A stretch of 64,000 nucleotides of DNA from Dastarcus helophoroides (GCA_028583605.1 CM053330.1:21850129-21914128); one strand, 5' to 3'; shown: positions 43,651-56,273, counted from the stretch's first letter. The notes: generated by a model not told the origin, from the letters alone. Program-made: numbers and translations.

Positions 43651-43904
43651 TGACATATATTTTTTAAAGATTATTTCTTTTAAATGTGGTGGTAACTGCG
43701 GTTAACATGATCCATTTTGAAGATCCAATTTCTGATGATGCGTTCGGGCATTTTGGGTATCGTGCCGTGATATCTATTTGCTGCCTGAAATTAAACCCTG
43801 TAATCTCGAAAACATTTCCTTCCAACAAGAGAATAAGAGAAGACTGCGTTATAGCTCATGAAACCTTTCCATATTGCGGTAACCATTTGGTGAACATTTA
43901 ATTT

Positions 43905-44125
43905 AGCGCTTCCGATCACTGAATTAGTCGCCAAAGTCGTATGATATACCACCTCGAGATTTTTCTTTGGAGCGACATAAAGTCCAAAGTCTACATGGAT
44001 AGGTCGGAGCGCTTGAGGAACTGGAAGCCAACATTACTTGAAACATTCGCCAAATAATAACCGAGATGCTGGTACACATCATCGAAAATTTGAATCTCAG
44101 AATGGACCATGTTAGACAGTGCTGA
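43905..44125 (+). pseudogene. Tc1/mariner-like (IS630-type) transposase C-terminal remnant
   Basis: One frame reads FLWSDIKSKVYMDRSE (around 43955-44010), matching the DFFLWGYLKSKVY-type block after the last catalytic residue of these transposases. The next frame continues ALEELEANIT*NIRQIITEM, then HIIENLNLRMDHVRQC (about 44008-44125). Frameshift and stop codons disable it. No terminal repeats were found. Confidence 0.65.
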
Positions 44126-44129
44126 ATTT

Positions 44130-44980
44130 ACGTATAAGCTATACAAGCTATAGTTTAGGGCCCCCCAAAGAATCTTATTTACCACTAACATAGTATAATA
44201 CCTGAAAAAACAGTCCCATACAGTGTTGCTTAGAAAAATTTTAAGAAAAAAATAGGGTTGAGGACCATTTTTTTAGTCGTCGATAAAATTGTTGATATAA
44301 GAAAGACCCAGGTTACCAGAAATTTTCGAGTCATCAAAGTGCGATGACCTTTTTTTGCCGCTAATAATTTTCCGGTAAAGTAATAAATTTGTTAAAAATT
44401 TACTTAGCAACACTGGCCCCACATCTCAAATAGTTTTAGAGTCTTATCAAAATAAATCCGACCTTGACGTTACTTGTAATTACTGACAACATTTGAAAGA
44501 AAAAATCTTTATAAATGTTCTTTTGTGTGTTAATAAAGATTACACGACGAAACTGTTTTTTTTTTTGGTTTTTTTTTAGTTTCTCCTAAATTTATTACCC
44601 ATTATATTTGGGCGATGAATTTCCAAAAATCATTCCTTAGGGCTGCTACGTTGTGATATAAGTTTTTACTTAAAATTTCGTTTTTTTTTATATAATTTGG
44701 GTATTGCTTTTCAGAATTTTCATTTTCTTCTTAAAATCTTAAATTTTAAAATATATTTTTCAAGTTTACAAATTTAGTCATTTTTCGGAAATTTTGATTA
44801 TTTTCCTTTACTTAATTTCAATTTAAGTCACACATTGTCTATTTTTATCCCTTAATTTGAAAACAGTTCTTTTGGATTCGAGTGTTTTAATTCAATCGTG
44901 AATTTCTAAATGTTGAAATTTTTAACTGTACATTTTTGGCTCGTAGAGAATATTTTATCATTCTTCAATTAACGCATTCA
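44130..44980. other. intergenic with A+T-rich repeat tract
   Basis: From 44640 to 44950 the GAAATTT-type text seen elsewhere appears. No gene is seen. Confidence 0.45.
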
Positions 44981-44984
44981 TCAG

Positions 44985-45610
44985 TTGATTATGATTGGAG
45001 AGTCTAGAACCTAGAACATTTTTTTAGATGGTCCCATAAATGTTCAATGTTTGAGGTGGGTAAAGGTAATGTAAGGTGGCTATTTTATTAACGGAAAACC
45101 AGCAACATCCATGTAGTCAATAACCTGCCCAACCAAGTGAGGACACTTTGCACGTTGCCCTGCAACAATAAAAAATGGGGACCACAAAAGGAGCAAATGA
45201 CATTATGCATTTAAATCGATGTTTTCTAGGTAAATAATTCGCATTCATAGACCTCACATACATATAAGGACCAACTCTGTATGAGCGACGAAGCGGATGT
45301 CCTCTCAATGCATTACACAGTCTCCACCAAACGAGGCTCTTGCAGAATAATGGAGCTTTCAAATCTCTCTCTTTCTCTCTGCCTTTTGCAGACATGCTCA
45401 TGCTCATATCCTTTAGGAGATTTTAAGCAACCTGATTTTATCAGTAAATAAAATCTTCTTTTAATAAATAGCAAACCAATATTCACGATTTCTGGCAAGT
45501 TCCAATCTTTGAACTTTGTGCTCTCTGGGAATTATAACTTTTCTGCTAGTCCCCCACTCACTAATTCTTAACTAATTAAAACATTTTTTTATTATTCCAG
45601 ATGATATTGC
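44985..45610 (-). pseudogene. Tc1-like transposase remnant
   Basis: The - strand shows, in shifting frames, VWWRLCNALRGHPLRRSY (about 45335-45280), MSFAPFV (45207), CPHLVGQVIDYMDVAGFPLI (about 45145-45085) and SNIEHLWDHLKK (about 45050-45015). This is the order of the Tc1 catalytic core and its PDLNPIEHLWDHLK-type ending. Frameshifts and stops occur between all blocks. The N-terminal part and the ends are not recognised. Confidence 0.7.
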
Positions 45611-45614
45611 AACA

Positions 45615-46345
45615 GTTAGAATTGCTGGTTTTTAACATACTATTAGAGGTTCTCTGGTTTTTGAGAGCTAATTGTCAGGGAAAAGGATCATCCCTTTAAT
45701 TGGTATCTTATTTTTTCTCTTGATTTGACCTTCGAATGTAAAATCCTATTCCGTTAAATCGTCAGACCATGCGATTTATACTGGTATAATTTCTTCCTAA
45801 CTTTAGCAACAAAATGCATCAAATATTCCTTATCCAACAGATTTGATCCCCATGCTGCCTTTTCCAGGGATACATTTACTTTGAAACACTAGTACATGAA
45901 AATTAAAACACATATCTGATACAACTGATAACGAAAATTGGCTTAATAACATGTCTTAATCAGTAGCTTCTGAATGGATTTTAAACCATTTGTTGTTAAA
46001 AGCGAATGATTAAAATTTGTATTTTTAAAATAAAAAAACATTGACTTGAAAAGTCAGAGGTCCAAATCTTACTTGTAAGGCACTTAGCAGATTAAAACTT
46101 ATCATACCCTCTACATGTTTAAAAAATGTCACTGGTGCGTTAATTTTGTACAAGAGTTTAGATAAAATCAAATAATGATATACTTACTATATTGTTATAT
46201 TTATCTGAATCTGCTTATAATGGACAATGCTAAAAAATCATATTATACACAGTAATAATGAAAATACAAAAAAATCTGTCCGACACTTCATGATAATCAA
46301 TTTACTGCAAAATGCATTTCTATTTCTGTTGAACCTTTTCACAAT
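45615..46345. other. 3' flank of the CBM14 gene, no gene seen
   Basis: A+T-rich. It presumably contains the 3' untranslated region of the - strand CBM14 gene, but I cannot fix a polyadenylation site. Confidence 0.45.
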
Positions 46346-47614
46346 TCAATCACCGATGTGCAATTTAAACACAGGACTTACATCATCGCAGACAAAACCA
46401 TTAAAATAGAGGGGTTTGGGGCACCATAGGGAAAATGTTTTATTATTTAGGCAACGATGAAACTTTCTACAATTAAACTCGTCGCTTACATAATCTTTTC
46501 CGGAAGAACAATAATTTGTCGGTGTTGTACATGTAGTGTTACTATTACATTGCTTTAATTCTGTGGAAAACTGAAGACTTCCACGACACATTTGTTTCTT
46601 TAGTACATAATCGCCCTTGGGTGATTTTGTACAATTGTAATATTCATTACATGTTCCTGGTACTGGGAAAATTCCGAATCCTGTACAGGTGTGTTTGTTT
46701 TCGTTTCCTTTGAAAGGATAACATTCTGGAACATTTTCAGCAAAGTCACATTGGCCTTTTGCCGCGTTGAATTTTAAACAAGTAGGACACTCTTCTACTG
46801 ATGAAGCGATTATTTTCTTTGCCTTAGTTGGGGACGGTAAACATTGGTAATATTTTTGACATGAACCATTGTATCTAAACGCTCCGATAGTTTTGCATTT
46901 GATAGTTGAGTTACTTTCTATATAAGTATCAATACAGGAATCTGTTTCAATAACGCATTTACTTCCTTTGATGCATCGTTCTTTGTTCAAATCGAAATTG
47001 CTACCCTCCCTACATTTCTTCTTTGACAAGATGTATTTATTTTTAGATTCAAAACATTTAAAATATTCATTGCATTTTTGCAAAATAGCAATACGTCCAG
47101 GGCCAGTGCAATACACTTTCTTTTTTGCAAGTGATTCGAAAGTAGAGTTGACATATTTTGGATCGCATTCTGGAACATTTGTCGGTTTATCGCAAACAGC
47201 CTTTGCTATGTTGAATTTCATGCATTTTGGACACTGAAGAACTCGAGAAGGAAGAAACTTGGACTGATTGGTGTTATCTTGACGACATTCGTAATACTTT
47301 TCACAAGAAGCCTGATATCTAAAAAATCCACTTTTTACACATTTTGGCGATACAGATTCTTCAACATCTCTTTTTTTTAATATGTGGTAATTTTTTGAAC
47401 CATTTGATAAAGTTTCTTCCTGTAACTCAAGTTACATTGTAAACTTGATATTTTATGCTCCTACAGAGATTTTCTTTCGAAATCTTACCTCTGCTAGAAT
47501 ATTTTGCTCAATTTTCCTATCACGGAAATAAGAAAATTCATATTTCAAACCTATCACTAAAATTCCACAAAATACTGATATTAACAAAAATATTGTATTC
47601 ATTTTTATTTTCAT
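46346..47614 (-). CDS. secreted protein with five chitin-binding CBM14 (peritrophin-A) modules
   Basis: Two exons, 47614-47489 and 47419-46346, joined in phase 0 across a 69-base GT-AG intron (GAG|GTAAGA ... TTACAG|GAAGAA). The product is 399 residues. Exon 1 starts MKIKMNTIFLLISVFCGILV, a signal peptide or signal anchor. Exon 2 carries five six-cysteine-type modules (the last with five visible cysteines). Modules 1 and 3 share an extra CP.C.KFN.AK..CD...NVPEC ending; modules 2 and 4 share C.G.G....L/P..CNEY..C. A block of two modules was therefore duplicated. CBM14 proteins bind chitin in cuticle or peritrophic matrix. I cannot name an ortholog. The ATG choice rests on the hydrophobic core directly after it. 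Confidence 0.88.
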
Positions 47615-48500
47615 TAAAACTACATTCGCAATGTGCTGAATAGATGGTCAAAAGCATTAGGATTTAAAACACGTTTTACGAGGGTTATTAAATGCTTTTG
47701 GTAATAATAAATTCTGACAATAACTAGAATGCGTGATAATAGTTCAGCGAAACTGATTCACTGTTTACCTAATATAAGGTACCTTGCACCTTAACAAACA
47801 ATTAATTTTTGCAATGTGGTTATCAGTAACAGTCAACTGGATGATTTCTGTGATAATTAACAAAGGTCGAAGTGATTTATTTCGGTAATATACCATGACA
47901 GAAAATACAATTAAATAAAACAGATTTTTAAGTCTTATATGTGAATAAGAATTAGAGCTAAGGAAAGAAATCTGAAGAGAGTCAAAATCATTGATATCTT
48001 ATCAGTTTGAGAAGTAAGCACGTGGACAATTAGATTCTTTTCGCTTTCGCAGTGGTGGATAATAAAATTGGATAGCTTTTGTGAAATGAGTTGACTACCA
48101 AATAGCAACGATCTGATTAGGGTTTCCAATTCCAAAATGCCAGGATTCTGATCAATTTCCTTTTTTTTTCGATATAATTACGAAAATGCCAAAAAAATCC
48201 CGCACAACTCCGAAATCGAACGCAAAAGTAGGAACTGACTACGCTGGTTAGATATTTCTAGGAAGTTTTGATGGTGAGTCTTTTAAAACAGCGCCGCACA
48301 ATATTGTCTGAAGTTTTAATGTCTATACCTGCAAAATTCCAGTAGAGAACAGAGTGTAAGCAATATTTTTGAGTCACCAGATTCAAGTAGACGCTCAAAT
48401 TTCATAAAGAATAGGCGGAGACCTTGAATTCTAAGCGAAAGTGAAGGAATTGGTTCTACAAAAAAAGAGAGGGTACTGCTGATAAATTACCTTTTATCGT
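47615..48500. other. 5' flank of the CBM14 gene, no gene seen
   Basis: It presumably contains the - strand promoter of the CBM14 gene, but I find no convincing TATA/Inr pair. The rest is unique-looking A+T-rich DNA. Confidence 0.45.
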
Positions 48501-48529
48501 TTATTAAACAATGTTTCTTTTGTACCAAA

Positions 48530-49060
48530 ATTTAATTTCTTTCGAATTAAACTTTTTTGAAAATTTCGGCTATCCTTCAAAATATCGACTCGCCAAAAGC
48601 AAATTGCCACCTTTTTTTTGAAATTTTGGATGTTTTTTAATTTCAATACTTTTAAAACCTCGACTGTTTTAAAATCTTCGATTATTTTTTAAAATATTGA
48701 GTTTTTCCAAATATATCGTCATTTTTAAATTTTTCTTTGAAAACTGCGACTTTACAAATTGTCAAATTTCTAAATTTTTGTTAATTTCTACATTTTTTCA
48801 AAATTTAAAATTTTTTTTGTAAATTTTCAGTTGAAAATGTGGACGTTAAAAAAAGTTTGACAACATTTCAACTATTCAAAATTTCAAAATTTTAACTTTC
48901 TAATATTTCTATTTAAAAAATTTAGACTTTTCTAATAATTTGGCGTTTCTTCAAAATTTAGATTTTTAAAAATTTCATTTTTTTAAATATGTATCGATAT
49001 TTTTTTAATATTTTGACTATTTTTGAAATTTTAAACTACTTTTCAAAATGTCAACTGTTC
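48530..49060. repeat. A+T-rich GAAATTT-type degenerate repeat tract
   Basis: Runs of TTTTTGAAATTTTGG, AAAATTTCGAC and similar words, as in the other tracts. It directly adjoins the presumed 3' LTR of the BEL/Pao element. Confidence 0.5.
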
Positions 49061-49089
49061 GTCTACAGAATTTGGTTGAAAGTGGACTG

Positions 49090-49438
49090 TATTATTGAAG
49101 AAATTTTGAAAAAGAAACGTTACCGCACATTACAGTTTTGATAGCTTATGGACTTACCCCGGGTGGTTGAGTTGTCGTCAGAGAGCGCTCTCGTGTTTCC
49201 ACAGGATGGAGTAAGCATCAAATTGAGAAGACACGGGCAAAAACCCGAAAAGTCGTTTAAAATGGCCGTTCACGACCGACCGTCACTGTGCTCGGATACC
49301 GTGCAACTCTCTCTTCCACAATGTGCAATTTTATCGCATAAAAATGTGTTTTACATTTTATTTTCTCTAAGAGGCGTGCTTCGCCGTACAAACACGAAAA
49401 AAGGGAAAATAGATAAAACTAAAATTCAGGTTTGAACA
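49090..49438 (-). repeat. presumed 3' LTR of the BEL/Pao element
   Basis: On the - strand it starts TGTTCAAACCTGAATTTTAG right after the purine-rich GATGGGCAGAA, the usual position for a BEL/Pao polypurine tract and LTR start. The composition (G+C-richer) differs from the flanks. The distal end is not defined, and no matching 5' LTR exists in the window to measure it against. Confidence 0.45.
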
Positions 49439-49591
49439 TTCTGCCCATCAAAAACAAGTTAGTTTTTCCTAGTGATTTAGAGATTTAGGAAAAAAAATAA
49501 AATTAAATTCCTAAAAAATTGAAAATTGAAAGAAAAATTATTGTCCCAGTAAAGGACAGATCTTTATAACAGGACGTTGCAAAGTTCCGCT

Positions 49592-51025
49592 TTAAGTTTT
49601 CAAAGTGACAACTCGTACTACGCCGTCTTCTCCAGGATGGAGTTTCGTTACTCGTCCGAGTGCCCATTGCATCGGAGGTTTCTGCTTATTTTTGATAAGT
49701 ACTAACATATCTTGTCTAATGTTAGACAAAGATTTAGTCCATTTGCATCGCTGTTGCAGCGTATGCAAATATTCTTGGTTCCACCGCTTCCAAAAATCAC
49801 AGTGCATTCTCTGCAACATTTGCCAACATTTGAGTTAAGCGATTCAATGTTACATGTGACATATCAGGTTCAGGAAAACTAGATAGAGGTTCTGTCGTTA
49901 AAAAGTGACCCAGAGTTAGGGGCACAAGATCGTTGGGATCTTCACTTATGCGTGAAAGAGGGCGTGAATTTAAAAGTGACTCAATTTGAGTTAGAAATGT
50001 AAAAACTCCTCGTATGTCATAATCTGCTCCCCTATGACACTACAAAAATGTGTTTTAATGGACTTAACTCCAGCTTCACTTAAGCCATTGAAATGTGGTG
50101 AACCAGGAGGGTTAAAGTGCCAATTTATGGAAAGCTTAGCCGCAGCAGCCTCCGCCAAGATCAAAAGTTGGTTATTTGCTCCTATAAAGTTTGTGCCTTG
50201 ATCAGAATAAATATCAGATACTTTACTTCTACGTGCCAGAAATCGCCGAAAACTGACAAGAAAAGCATCTGTTGATAAATCTGATGACAATTCTAAATGA
50301 ACTGCTTTTGTAGTGCGTACGCTTTGAAAGTCTTTGCACCTCGATGCTTCCCCATTGTGATTTTGAATGGTTCGGCATAATCAAGTGAAACTTGCGAAAA
50401 TGGTTTGACCTAAGAAATTCTAAATGCGGGAAGATCGCCCATAAAAGGAGTATAGGTTTGGGGCTTTGTACGAAACCATTTTAAACATTTGGAGAAGGCA
50501 ACGATGAATTGCACTGCGAGGAGAAATTATCCTGAAGTTTTGAATGATTATGTTGTGCAAAGTTTTTAAACCTGGGTGAAAATCTTCTCGATGAACTTGT
50601 TCTATTACAAGATCGGTGAACCTATGATTTTTGGGTAGCAGAATTGGATGCTTAGGTTCAAAAGAAAGCGATGATTTTCTTAATCTCCCGCCAACCCTAA
50701 GGATACCTGCTTCGCCTAAGAATGGTGTAAGTTTTCGAAATGGTTTGGCAAGAGACATATTCCTTTGATATGCCCTTGTGACGTCAGAAAAGTATTCTTT
50801 CAGTACCTGTTTAGCCATTATTTTTAAAGCTTCACAATTTTCAGAAGGCGTAAGGATATGAGAATCGTAGATTCTAGTGTTTTTCAGAATAAAGGTGAAA
50901 TGTAAAACATAAGCAAGAATATGCTTAATTTTTCTAAGAGAAAATAATTTAAAAAGTAAATCTAAAATCAGCGACGGCGTTTCAACAAAAACATGCAAGT
51001 ATAATTTTCTTTTTTCCTGAGACAT
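49592..51025 (-). pseudogene. BEL/Pao integrase region, broken
   Basis: Fragments in separate frames: 51025-50420 (N-terminal region with GLRVGGRL-type text, here GILRVGGRLRKSSL, and HPILLPKNH, then a degraded zinc-binding region), 50290-49991 (catalytic part with YSDQGTNFIG and GLSEAGVKSIK, the second and third acidic residues of the DD(35)E triad) and 49819-49592 (C-terminal WNQEYLHTLQQR, then GRVTKLHPGEDGVVRVV). Frameshifts lie near 50420-50290 and 49990-49820. It cannot encode a full enzyme. Confidence 0.85.
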
Positions 51026-51158
51026 TTCTGAAAGATTATCCTGTAAAATAGAAGGCTGTTATGGCCAATGTTCAGAAGTTTGTAAAAGAAAATCAGGACC
51101 TTGCCACCATAGCTTATTCTTCAGAAGTTGCAGAGGGGTCCAACCTCTCGAGACAAAA

Positions 51159-52730
51159 TCAGCTGGATTTTCCCCATGACGAAGGAGGTATAATTTCCTG
51201 AACGTGTGTAACTCTGTTGGCTACGAAAATTTTCCAGCGATGTGGCGAACTGGAAAGCCAAACAAGAGCAACTTGTGAATCTGACCATGCATAAATGGAA
51301 TTAAGTGTAAGAAGTTCTGAATAGGACTGTTTTATAAAATTAAAAAGATCTGCTAAAAGATATGCTGAACAAAGCTCTAGTCTTGGTAAGGAAATTACCT
51401 TAAGAGGGGCAACTCTGGATTTTCCTGAAATAAGAGTAACTTTGACATCGCCATTCGAGGTTATAAATCTAAAGTAAACTACACAACCATATCCTATAGA
51501 ACTTGCATCACAGAAACCATGTACCTCGAGTCGAGAAAATGTCTCCGAAATCAGTACCCTTGGCAAGTTAATTTTGAATATTTCGGGTAACTCAGATTTA
51601 AAACGAGTCCAAGTTTTGATGATGTCTTCGGAAGGAATGTCGTCCCAGTCCTCTTTAGAGAGCCAGAGTTGTTGAAGAATGCGTTTTGATAAGAAAACAC
51701 TTGGTGCCAAAAATCCCAGAGGATCAAAAATCCTTGCGATTTGTGATAGTACATTGCGCTTAGTGCATATAGACTCCGTAGGAGTGAATGAGTAAGAAAA
51801 GATATCTAAATTAGGATTCCACTGAAGGCCAAATACCTTTATGAAGCTAGGACCTTCCGTGTCAAAATTAAGAGTCATTTGAGTATCAGTGTCTGAAACA
51901 GCCGATAATAAAGCAGAATGGTTGCTAGCCCATTTACCTAATTGAAAACCACCTTTTTTAAAGAAGATTAATCAACTCTGTTTGTAGCTGAAGAGCTGTA
52001 TGTACAGAATCTGCCCCAGTAACACAGTCGTTCATGAATATAGAATTTTGTAAAACTTGAGGCCAATGGGTAATTATTTTGTTCAAGGATGGCTAATTCC
52101 TTTAGAGTTCTAAAGGCTAAATAGCGTGCTGAAGATATCCCGAATGTTACTCTGTCAAAAGTATATTCTTTGATTTTATCATCAGATGAAAAGCGCCAAA
52201 GAAATCTTTGAAACCTTCTATGTTCGGGTTTGACAAAGATTTGGTAAAACATGTGTTTTATATTACAGATAAACACAACTGGATAAGTTCGAAATTTTAA
52301 TAAAATAGTTGATAAGTCCTGATGAAGCTTGGGTCTCGAAAAAAGGGTGTCGTTTAAACTTATGCCTGCTGCACTCTTTGCACTAGTGTCAAAACACTAC
52401 TCGTAATTTGATAGATACGCTGTCGGGCTTTAAGACACAGAGATGAGGCAAATAGAAAGCTGAGGTTGACTTATAGTCTGAAGAGGGAACTTCTGAAATA
52501 TATTTTTCCTGTACGCATTCCTTAATAAAATTGGAATAGGACGTATGAAGTTCAGGGTTTTTATAAAGACGGGACTCAAGATACAAGAATCGCCGAAGGG
52601 CTTGTGTATAGGAGTCTCCAAAGTTTGGTTCTCTATGCTTGAAAGGAAGTGGAATCACAAAATTTCCTGATTTCTCGCGATAAACTGAATTTTTGTAGAT
52701 GGTTTCACATTTAAGCTCGTCAGGTGACAA
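51159..52730 (-). pseudogene. BEL/Pao reverse transcriptase and RNase H, broken
   Basis: 52730-52389 carries the RT start region (YIPHH-like YLPHLCVLKP, then a frameshift just after KLRVVF). 52276-51968 has FICNIKHMFYQI (the first aspartate block appears as N here), RFLWR and FGISSARYLAFRTL. The frame then shifts to reach the second catalytic block near 52030-52000. 51878-51159 has the connection domain (GLQWNP, IFDPLGFLAPS) and RNase H (HGFCDASSIGYGCVVY, LPRLELCSAYLLADL, AWSDSQVALVWL). The breaks and the altered first block mean it is inactive. Confidence 0.87.
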
Positions 52731-53073
52731 AGAAGGGTTAGATGTATGAATCTGTTCAATTTCCCAAAATTTTTGAAGTATAGAATCAGTCTGGGGTTTA
52801 AGTGAAACATGACAGTTGAGAAGAGATGTACTGGGAGGTGGACATTCTGTTCTGCCTTGTAATATCCAACCAAAAGCTGTTTCAATAGCAACGGGTTGTC
52901 CAGGTGCGCCAAATATCCGACTGGATCCTAGTACAAATGGTACTCATTCAGCGCCGAGTAATACATATATCTATGGGACCTGGGAAATTTGCTATCTGCT
53001 AGAGGCAAATTGTTAATATAGGACCAATCTAGAGTATTAATTGTGACCTTAGGTTGATCTGAACATACTTTAG

Positions 53074-53577
53074 CTAAAATGATAGCTTCAAATATGGATC
53101 ATGTTTACCAACAGGTTTTATGAAGCATTGCATAATGCCATTATTTGAGGGAAAAATTGAATTATTTAACCCTTCAATAGGGGCAGAATAATGTCGTCGT
53201 CGTAATCCTAAACGATTGGCACAATGTTTAGTAATGAAGTTGCCCATAGTACCAGTATCAAGCAAAACACGAACCTTTTGAAAATTACCACGAACATCCT
53301 GAATTTCAACTTCTGCTGTGGATAATAAGACAGTAGTTTGTTTCGTAGAAGTGCTGCAAGTATTACATTGTATCGGTTGAGAACACTGATCAATGTTTTG
53401 TGGCACGAATGTATTATATGCTCCCGTTGGCTGCGAAACTTCATTCATGTTACAATTGTCTTCCTTTCTAGAAGTGGAAGGTGATGAATCTAAGTTTTTC
53501 TTAGAGTTCAAATGAAGTAGAGTATGGTGGCATAATTGGCACGTTTTACAATTTGTAGAAGATGGGCATTTACGCAA
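53074..53577 (-). pseudogene. BEL/Pao protease segment
   Basis: Contains the aspartic protease motif LLDTGTMGNFIT and a C..C..C..H-type knuckle remnant at its start. It ends at a stop at 53074, before the RT, with a frame change. In intact family members this would be continuous with Gag. Confidence 0.82.
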
Positions 53578-53603
53578 ATTGGTGCATAAGTTATTTTATC
53601 TGA

Positions 53604-54440
53604 TTAGTGTAGCCTTTCGTGAGGGGTTTTAGCTAGAAATAGCTGACAACGGTATAAAGCATGACTAGCAGAACATATGATGCATTTTGGATTATTATAA
53701 ATTCTCTGGTTGTCGACTGTGTTCAGATAAACTGACGGCATAAGTGAATTTTTGGAAGGCTGAAAACCTGTTCTGTTTAAAAATCCGAAAGATTTTGATT
53801 TAGCTGGCATCATGCATTGGCTGGACTCTAAGGCCTTGCAATGATTCTCTAAGAATGTTAAAAGGTTTGGATATGTGGGCATATCTATCGTGCTATGTTC
53901 AATTTCAAAATCTGTTCTAATTTTTGAATCTAGTTTTTGAAGTAAAATATTAAATATTAAAAAATCCCAAGAATCTGTATCAAAATTTAGAGCTTTTAGA
54001 GCTGCAAGGTTTTCAAAAAAAGTGTCAAGTAAAAGTCGAAGATTTTTGGCTGAGGGCCTTTGTACTGGTTGAACTGTGTAAATTCCATTAAAATATGTTG
54101 TCTCCAAAAAACGCTTTATTTGATACCCCCAAACTAAAGTATCGTATGCTATTTGGTAATTATTTTCTGTCATTGGAATTGCTTTGACCAAACTGAAAGG
54201 TTCACTTTTTAACAAAGTCACAAGATAATGAAATTTTTCAACATTAGACAGATTGGAATTCTCATGAATGATGTTATTATATAAATCAAAAAATGATGGT
54301 CATAATTTTAAATTACCGTCAAAGGTGGGCACGTTAATTTTTGGAAGCTTAGCAACAGGCGTATGGTAATTTGTCTTATATACAGCTGATTCCTTACGGA
54401 ATACTAGATTGGTCCTGTAGTATAGTGTATATATTGAAGC
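53604..54440 (-). pseudogene. BEL/Pao Gag (DUF1759-type), broken and 5'-truncated
   Basis: 54221-53604 is one open segment ending with a CIICSASHALYRC knuckle. The same frame extends back to about 54440 and includes LPKINVPTFDGNLKL followed by an in-frame TGA (near 54311), then PSFFDLYNNIIHENS. Gag normally starts some 150-200 codons further upstream; that part is absent. Confidence 0.85.
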
Positions 54441-54479
54441 TTATGATCGAAATTTCTGAGTGAAGATTCTGAAGAGTTT

Positions 54480-55880
54480 AGTTTCTTTTTAAAATTCCAA
54501 GTTTAAAGCTGAAACTTAAATATTTTTCTGCATAATTTTGATTTAAAGTTTAAAATCTGGGCGATTTTTTAAAAAATTTCATTTTTTTTTTCTAAAATTT
54601 GAATCCTTGTTTTAAGAGTTTTAACTAAAAATTTTAGAAAGAAAAACTAGGGATAAATAGAAATGCCAGTTTATTGAAGGAATTTAAAAAAATCGAAAGT
54701 TTGATAGAAACTCGAAATGTATCGACTTTATATTTTGAGGTGAAATCTCCAAATAAATCAAAATCTGTAGAAAAAGTCCACATGAAAAAAATGAAATTTT
54801 GAGAAAAGAATTAGAATTTATAAAATATTAGAATCATGTTCTTGAAATTTCGAGATTATAATTGAAAGAGTAGAAAAAGGGTAAACTTTTCGATAACAAA
54901 TCATGAAAAAATTCAAAGTCGTACAAAAACTTTCAAAATTTATATTTGAAATTTCGATAAAAGTAATAATGCTGAAATTAAAGTCTAGGTATTGAAATCA
55001 AAAATTTTCTATTATCGTCAGTGCTTAAGTCAACAATGTCATAGACCATCAAAATCGCTGATCGCTGTTGCTAAAAAAAAAACGATGATTTAATTTTATA
55101 AACATTAACTAAAAAATTCAATAGAATTGTGATTCCCAAGTGGAGAAATAGCGTTACTCATTTACTTAAATTTGATGATCAGCAACTGCAAAAGCGAACA
55201 TTATATTTTCAACATTAAAACGCTGAAACCAATTAAAAATGAGTTAAAGAACAAAATGAAACAAGACTGTCCAAGCAACCTCATTTTAATGTCCTCAGGA
55301 TTTTTTTAGGAATATCTATTTGACTGTGTTTTTCCCAAATCTGTCACAATAGTAAAACGAGAAAAGTGTTTTGTAAATGGGCTATTTTATTTTATGTCTT
55401 AAACATTATAATATTTAAAGCAAAGGGCCTTCTGTTTCCATTTGCTACAGGCCATGCAAAGACTTAATCCGGCACTAAGTGAAAAAGTAACTTTGAAAAA
55501 GAAATTCCGGGAAGCTATAACAGTGGCCATAAAAAAAGATTTAATCCATTAGAAATAAGTGAAATGTTAGATAAAATAAGGGTCTTATTTGAATATAGAA
55601 GTTTGGACTCTTACCGAAATGTTACAAGTTGCTGTAACCCATTTCAGATAAATCTGTAGTAGTAGTAGTAGGCTGTAAAGTATTAAATCAACCTTTAGAC
55701 CAGTTACTAAAATCACCAGAACTAAAGCTGGCTTCATGCCTAAACTTTTGATGATTAATGTGTTGTCACACGTCCATGTCTAAATATTATTTGTTGTTGC
55801 CACTACAAGATTAGAAGTTCAGTGCCTGCTCTGATCTAGATTTATCTGAAATGAACTATAAAAATCCCACAGATCAGCGT
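54480..55880. other. A+T-rich repeat tract then unique sequence, no gene seen
   Basis: 54480-55010 is GAAATTT-type repeat text. 55010-55880 has no recognisable feature; a short AGT(AGT) run lies near 55660. Confidence 0.45.
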
Positions 55881-55889
55881 TAACTTTAT

Positions 55890-56273
55890 TACGTGATAAA
55901 AGAATGACATGCTCCTTTTTTTACGTGATTTGATTTTTGTACCGTTAATGTGGTCCATAAGGATTAATTAGAACGAGTCATAGCCCTCTAGGATGAAAGA
56001 AGAAAAATTTGATCCTTTAAAAATCATTTTTTTAGGTGTATTGTTTTCAGAAAATTGTGCAGATTCCAAAAATGTAATAACATACAGGGTATTCCATTTA
56101 AAAATCAAAAGTTAGTATCAGCTTTAGTAAAAGTAACAGCAGTAAGAATGTCGTTTTAATGTCAAAATTCGACATTTCATACGTACAAGTATAGTATATC
56201 AAGTATAGCAAATTTGAAAATTTTATCTTCATAAATAAAGAAAAAGTAGGGGGTGCCTGTTACACCCGATATA
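55890..56273 (+). repeat. right arm of foldback family A
   Basis: It runs from the central hairpin (TTACGTGATAAAAGAATGAC, then TTTACGTGATTTGATTTTT) through GTGCAGATTCCAAAAATGTA to the end CTGTTACACCCGATATA. The left arm is absent. Confidence 0.75.

Larger units (their letters stand above)
49439..54440 (-). mobile_element. BEL/Pao LTR retrotransposon, 5'-truncated and disabled
   Basis: Reading on the - strand from about 54440 down: Gag (to 53604), protease, reverse transcriptase, RNase H and integrase (to 49592), in BEL/Pao order, with no envelope-like frame. It is broken by several frameshifts and stops. The text upstream of about 54440 turns into A+T-rich repeat, so the 5' LTR, primer-binding site and Gag start are missing. 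Confidence 0.9.

Noticed and set aside
43056..43901. Two + strand frames of 71-77 codons
   Set aside because: No family recognised. The second may be the N-terminal side of the transposase remnant at 43905-44125, but no motif supports it.
49148..49435. 95-codon + strand frame
   Set aside because: Lies in the presumed BEL/Pao LTR on the opposite strand and has no recognised domain.
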